Positions 62,619-64,000 of a stretch of DNA of 64,000 bases are shown here, one piece after another. Position numbers and translations under genes: made by a program. Every line of letters starts with the position of its first letter. The stretch's first letter is position 1. A model generated the notes under the pieces. It saw only the letters and a list, made by a program, of their open reading frames with translations, was not told the origin of the DNA and did no database searches. The stretch is from Leeuwenhoekiella marinoflava DSM 3653 (GTDB taxonomy: Bacteria > Bacteroidota > Bacteroidia > Flavobacteriales > Flavobacteriaceae): assembly GCF_900129005.1 (NCBI RefSeq), contig NZ_FQUN01000003.1, positions 310,001 to 374,000 on the forward strand, in the 5' to 3' direction.

Positions 62619-64000
62619 ATGTGTGGAATTGTAGGTTACATAGGTCATAGACAAGCATACCCGATAGTTATAAAGGGTTTGCAACGACTGGAGTATCGTG
62701 GTTATGATAGTGCCGGGGTAGCGGTTTATGATGGTGAGAACATTCAGCTCTGCAAAACAAAAGGTAAAGTAGATGATTTAAAAACTAAAGTTGAAACTTC
62801 AATAAATCCTAAAGGTACTTTAGCTATTGGTCACACACGCTGGGCGACTCACGGGGTTCCTAATGATGTGAATTCGCATCCACATTATTCAAATTCCGGA
62901 GATCTTGTGATCATTCACAATGGTATCATCGAAAATTATGATGCCATAAAGCAAGAACTTACGAAGCGTGGTTACACCTTTCAATCGGATACAGATACTG
63001 AGGTTCTGGTGAATCTTATTGAAGATGTGCAGATCAAGCAAGGGGTTAAGCTGGGTAAAGCGGTTCAAATTGCCTTAAACGAAACTGTTGGTGCTTATGC
63101 GATTGCAGTTTTTGATAAGAAAAAGCCTAACGAAATTGTGGTTGCCCGGTTAGGTAGCCCGTTAGCAATAGGTATAGGCGAAGACGAATTTTTTATTGCT
63201 TCAGATGCTTCTCCTTTTATTGAATATACAAACAATGCGCTGTATCTTGAAGATGGTGAGATGGCTGTTGTGCGTAGAGGTAAAGAGATTAAAGTCTTTA
63301 ATATTAAAGATGATGCGATTGTAAGTCAGCCGTACATTCAAGAATTAAAACTGAATCTTGAGCAAATTGAGAAAGGCGGTTATCCGCATTTTATGCTTAA
63401 GGAAATATACGAGCAACCTCAAGCTATTCGCGATACCTTTAGAGGTAGAATGCGCGAAAACAAGGGTATTATTAAGATGGCTGGTGTAGATGATCATATA
63501 GATAAATTTATCAATGCCAAGCGACTGGTAATTTTAGCTTGTGGAACTTCCTGGCATGCAGGTTTGGTAGCAGAATATATTATAGAAGAACTGGTGCGCG
63601 TTCCTGTAGAGGTAGAATATGCTTCAGAATTTAGATACCGCAATCCGGTTATTGAAAAAGATGACGTTGTTATCGCGATTTCTCAAAGTGGAGAAACAGC
63701 AGATACGATGGCGGCTATGAAGCTGGCTAAAGAAAAAGGAGCCTTTGTATTTGGAGTGTGTAACGTTGTGGGTTCTTCAATTTCGAGAGAGGCACACGCT
63801 GGTGCATATACGCATGCGGGTCCCGAAATAGGTGTAGCTTCAACAAAAGCATTCACGACGCAAATTACAGTTCTTACGTTGTTAGGCTTAAAAGTAGCTA
63901 AAGCTAAAGGTCGAATTTCGACTTCAGATTTTCATATGCACTTAGAAGAATTGCGTTTGATTCCTGAAAAAGTAGAGGAGGCTTTAAAGAGTAATGATCA
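62619..64000 (+). CDS. glmS: Glutamine-fructose-6-phosphate aminotransferase, 3' end cut by window
   Basis: The first 460 codons of GlmS, which makes glucosamine-6-phosphate for peptidoglycan and LPS. ATG 62619 begins MCGIVGYIG, placing the catalytic cysteine at position 2 (exposed after Met removal). The class II glutaminase domain (to about 240) has RLEYRGYDSAG, HTRWATHG and HNGIIENY; the first SIS domain has ACGTSWHAG, SQSGETADT and GPEIGVASTKAFTTQ. The gene continues past the right edge. Confidence 0.96.
   Translation, partial: MCGIVGYIGHRQAYPIVIKGLQRLEYRGYDSAGVAVYDGENIQLCKTKGKVDDLKTKVETSINPKGTLAIGHTRWATHGVPNDVNSHPHYSNSGDLVIIHNGIIENYDAIKQELTKRGYTFQSDTDTEVLVNLIEDVQIKQGVKLGKAVQIALNETVGAYAIAVFDKKKPNEIVVARLGSPLAIGIGEDEFFIASDASPFIEYTNNALYLEDGEMAVVRRGKEIKVFNIKDDAIVSQPYIQELKLNLEQIEKGGYPHFMLKEIYEQPQAIRDTFRGRMRENKGIIKMAGVDDHIDKFINAKRLVILACGTSWHAGLVAEYIIEELVRVPVEVEYASEFRYRNPVIEKDDVVIAISQSGETADTMAAMKLAKEKGAFVFGVCNVVGSSISREAHAGAYTHAGPEIGVASTKAFTTQITVLTLLGLKVAKAKGRISTSDFHMHLEELRLIPEKVEEALKSND

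Overview
The window comes from a member of the Bacteroidota, almost certainly a marine or aquatic Flavobacteriaceae. The evidence is flavobacterial -7 promoter elements (TAnnTTTG) in front of many genes, a type IX secretion component (PorZ) with its own sorting domain, TonB-dependent receptors with carboxypeptidase-D-like N-terminal domains, many lipoproteins with acidic residues after the lipid cysteine, and families largely confined to Bacteroidota (DUF4270, DUF3108 beside tryptophan dioxygenase, a half-length GlgA). I cannot name the genus. No rRNA, tRNA, CRISPR array, prophage or intact insertion sequence was seen. The left end cuts a trehalase gene and the right end cuts glmS.

Layout. 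1-9.2 kb: trehalase (partial), azurin-like cupredoxin lipoprotein, YheT-type hydrolase with a bestrophin-like channel, thioesterase, EamA transporter with an ArsC/Spx-like protein, DinB-like protein, DUF3298 lipoprotein, a cystathionine gamma-synthase/lyase and an outer-membrane protein. 9.3-16.6 kb: gdhA, then porZ-recO-TonB receptor and a small lipoprotein. 16.6-17.4 kb: a gene-free stretch with an 11-bp tandem array. 17.4-22.7 kb: ileS, a DksA-like protein, an exported protein and lspA. 22.7-26.7 kb (minus): PAS histidine kinase and a cassette of RimB-like protease, RimK, AspA/AstE-like hydrolase and 5-formyl-THF cyclo-ligase. 26.9-30.9 kb: uvrC and a patatin outer-membrane protein. 31-35.8 kb: aromatic amino-acid breakdown (hmgA, hpd, DUF3108, kynA). 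35.9-38.8 kb: M23 peptidase and pgi.

38.9-45 kb holds the most system-like locus: a TonB receptor, a repeat-containing surface lipoprotein and an endonuclease-I-type lipoprotein. It has the shape of a SusCD-like locus for extracellular nucleic acid. A perfect 16-bp inverted repeat brackets its promoter region, and an 18-bp hairpin separates the nuclease from the uptake genes. 45-51 kb: small membrane protein, pepP, a DUF559 relic between palindromes, a sortilin-type propeller protein and a DUF2721 protein. 51.2-55.1 kb: sdhCAB with a four-helix-bundle (IVP) gene lodged between sdhA and sdhB. 55.3-60.1 kb (minus): panC, panD, flippase-like protein, a serine-less esterase and radA. 60.2-64 kb: half-length glgA, DUF4270 lipoprotein, glmS.

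Several classes of small repetitive DNA run through the window. One is a diverged, hairpin-rich intergenic family of about 100 bp, present at least seven times and always on the plus strand; two copies supply the last codons of neighbouring genes. Another is a GC-rich palindromic class that flanks the DUF559 relic and appears to encode the end of hmgA. There are also a structured element beside an IVP pseudogene, a heptamer microsatellite and the 11-bp array. Four TTG triplets that look like upstream start codons are really the last bases of TAnnTTTG promoters, so the starts of dinB-like, gdhA, uvrC and the 45.1-kb membrane protein were moved to the ATG downstream.
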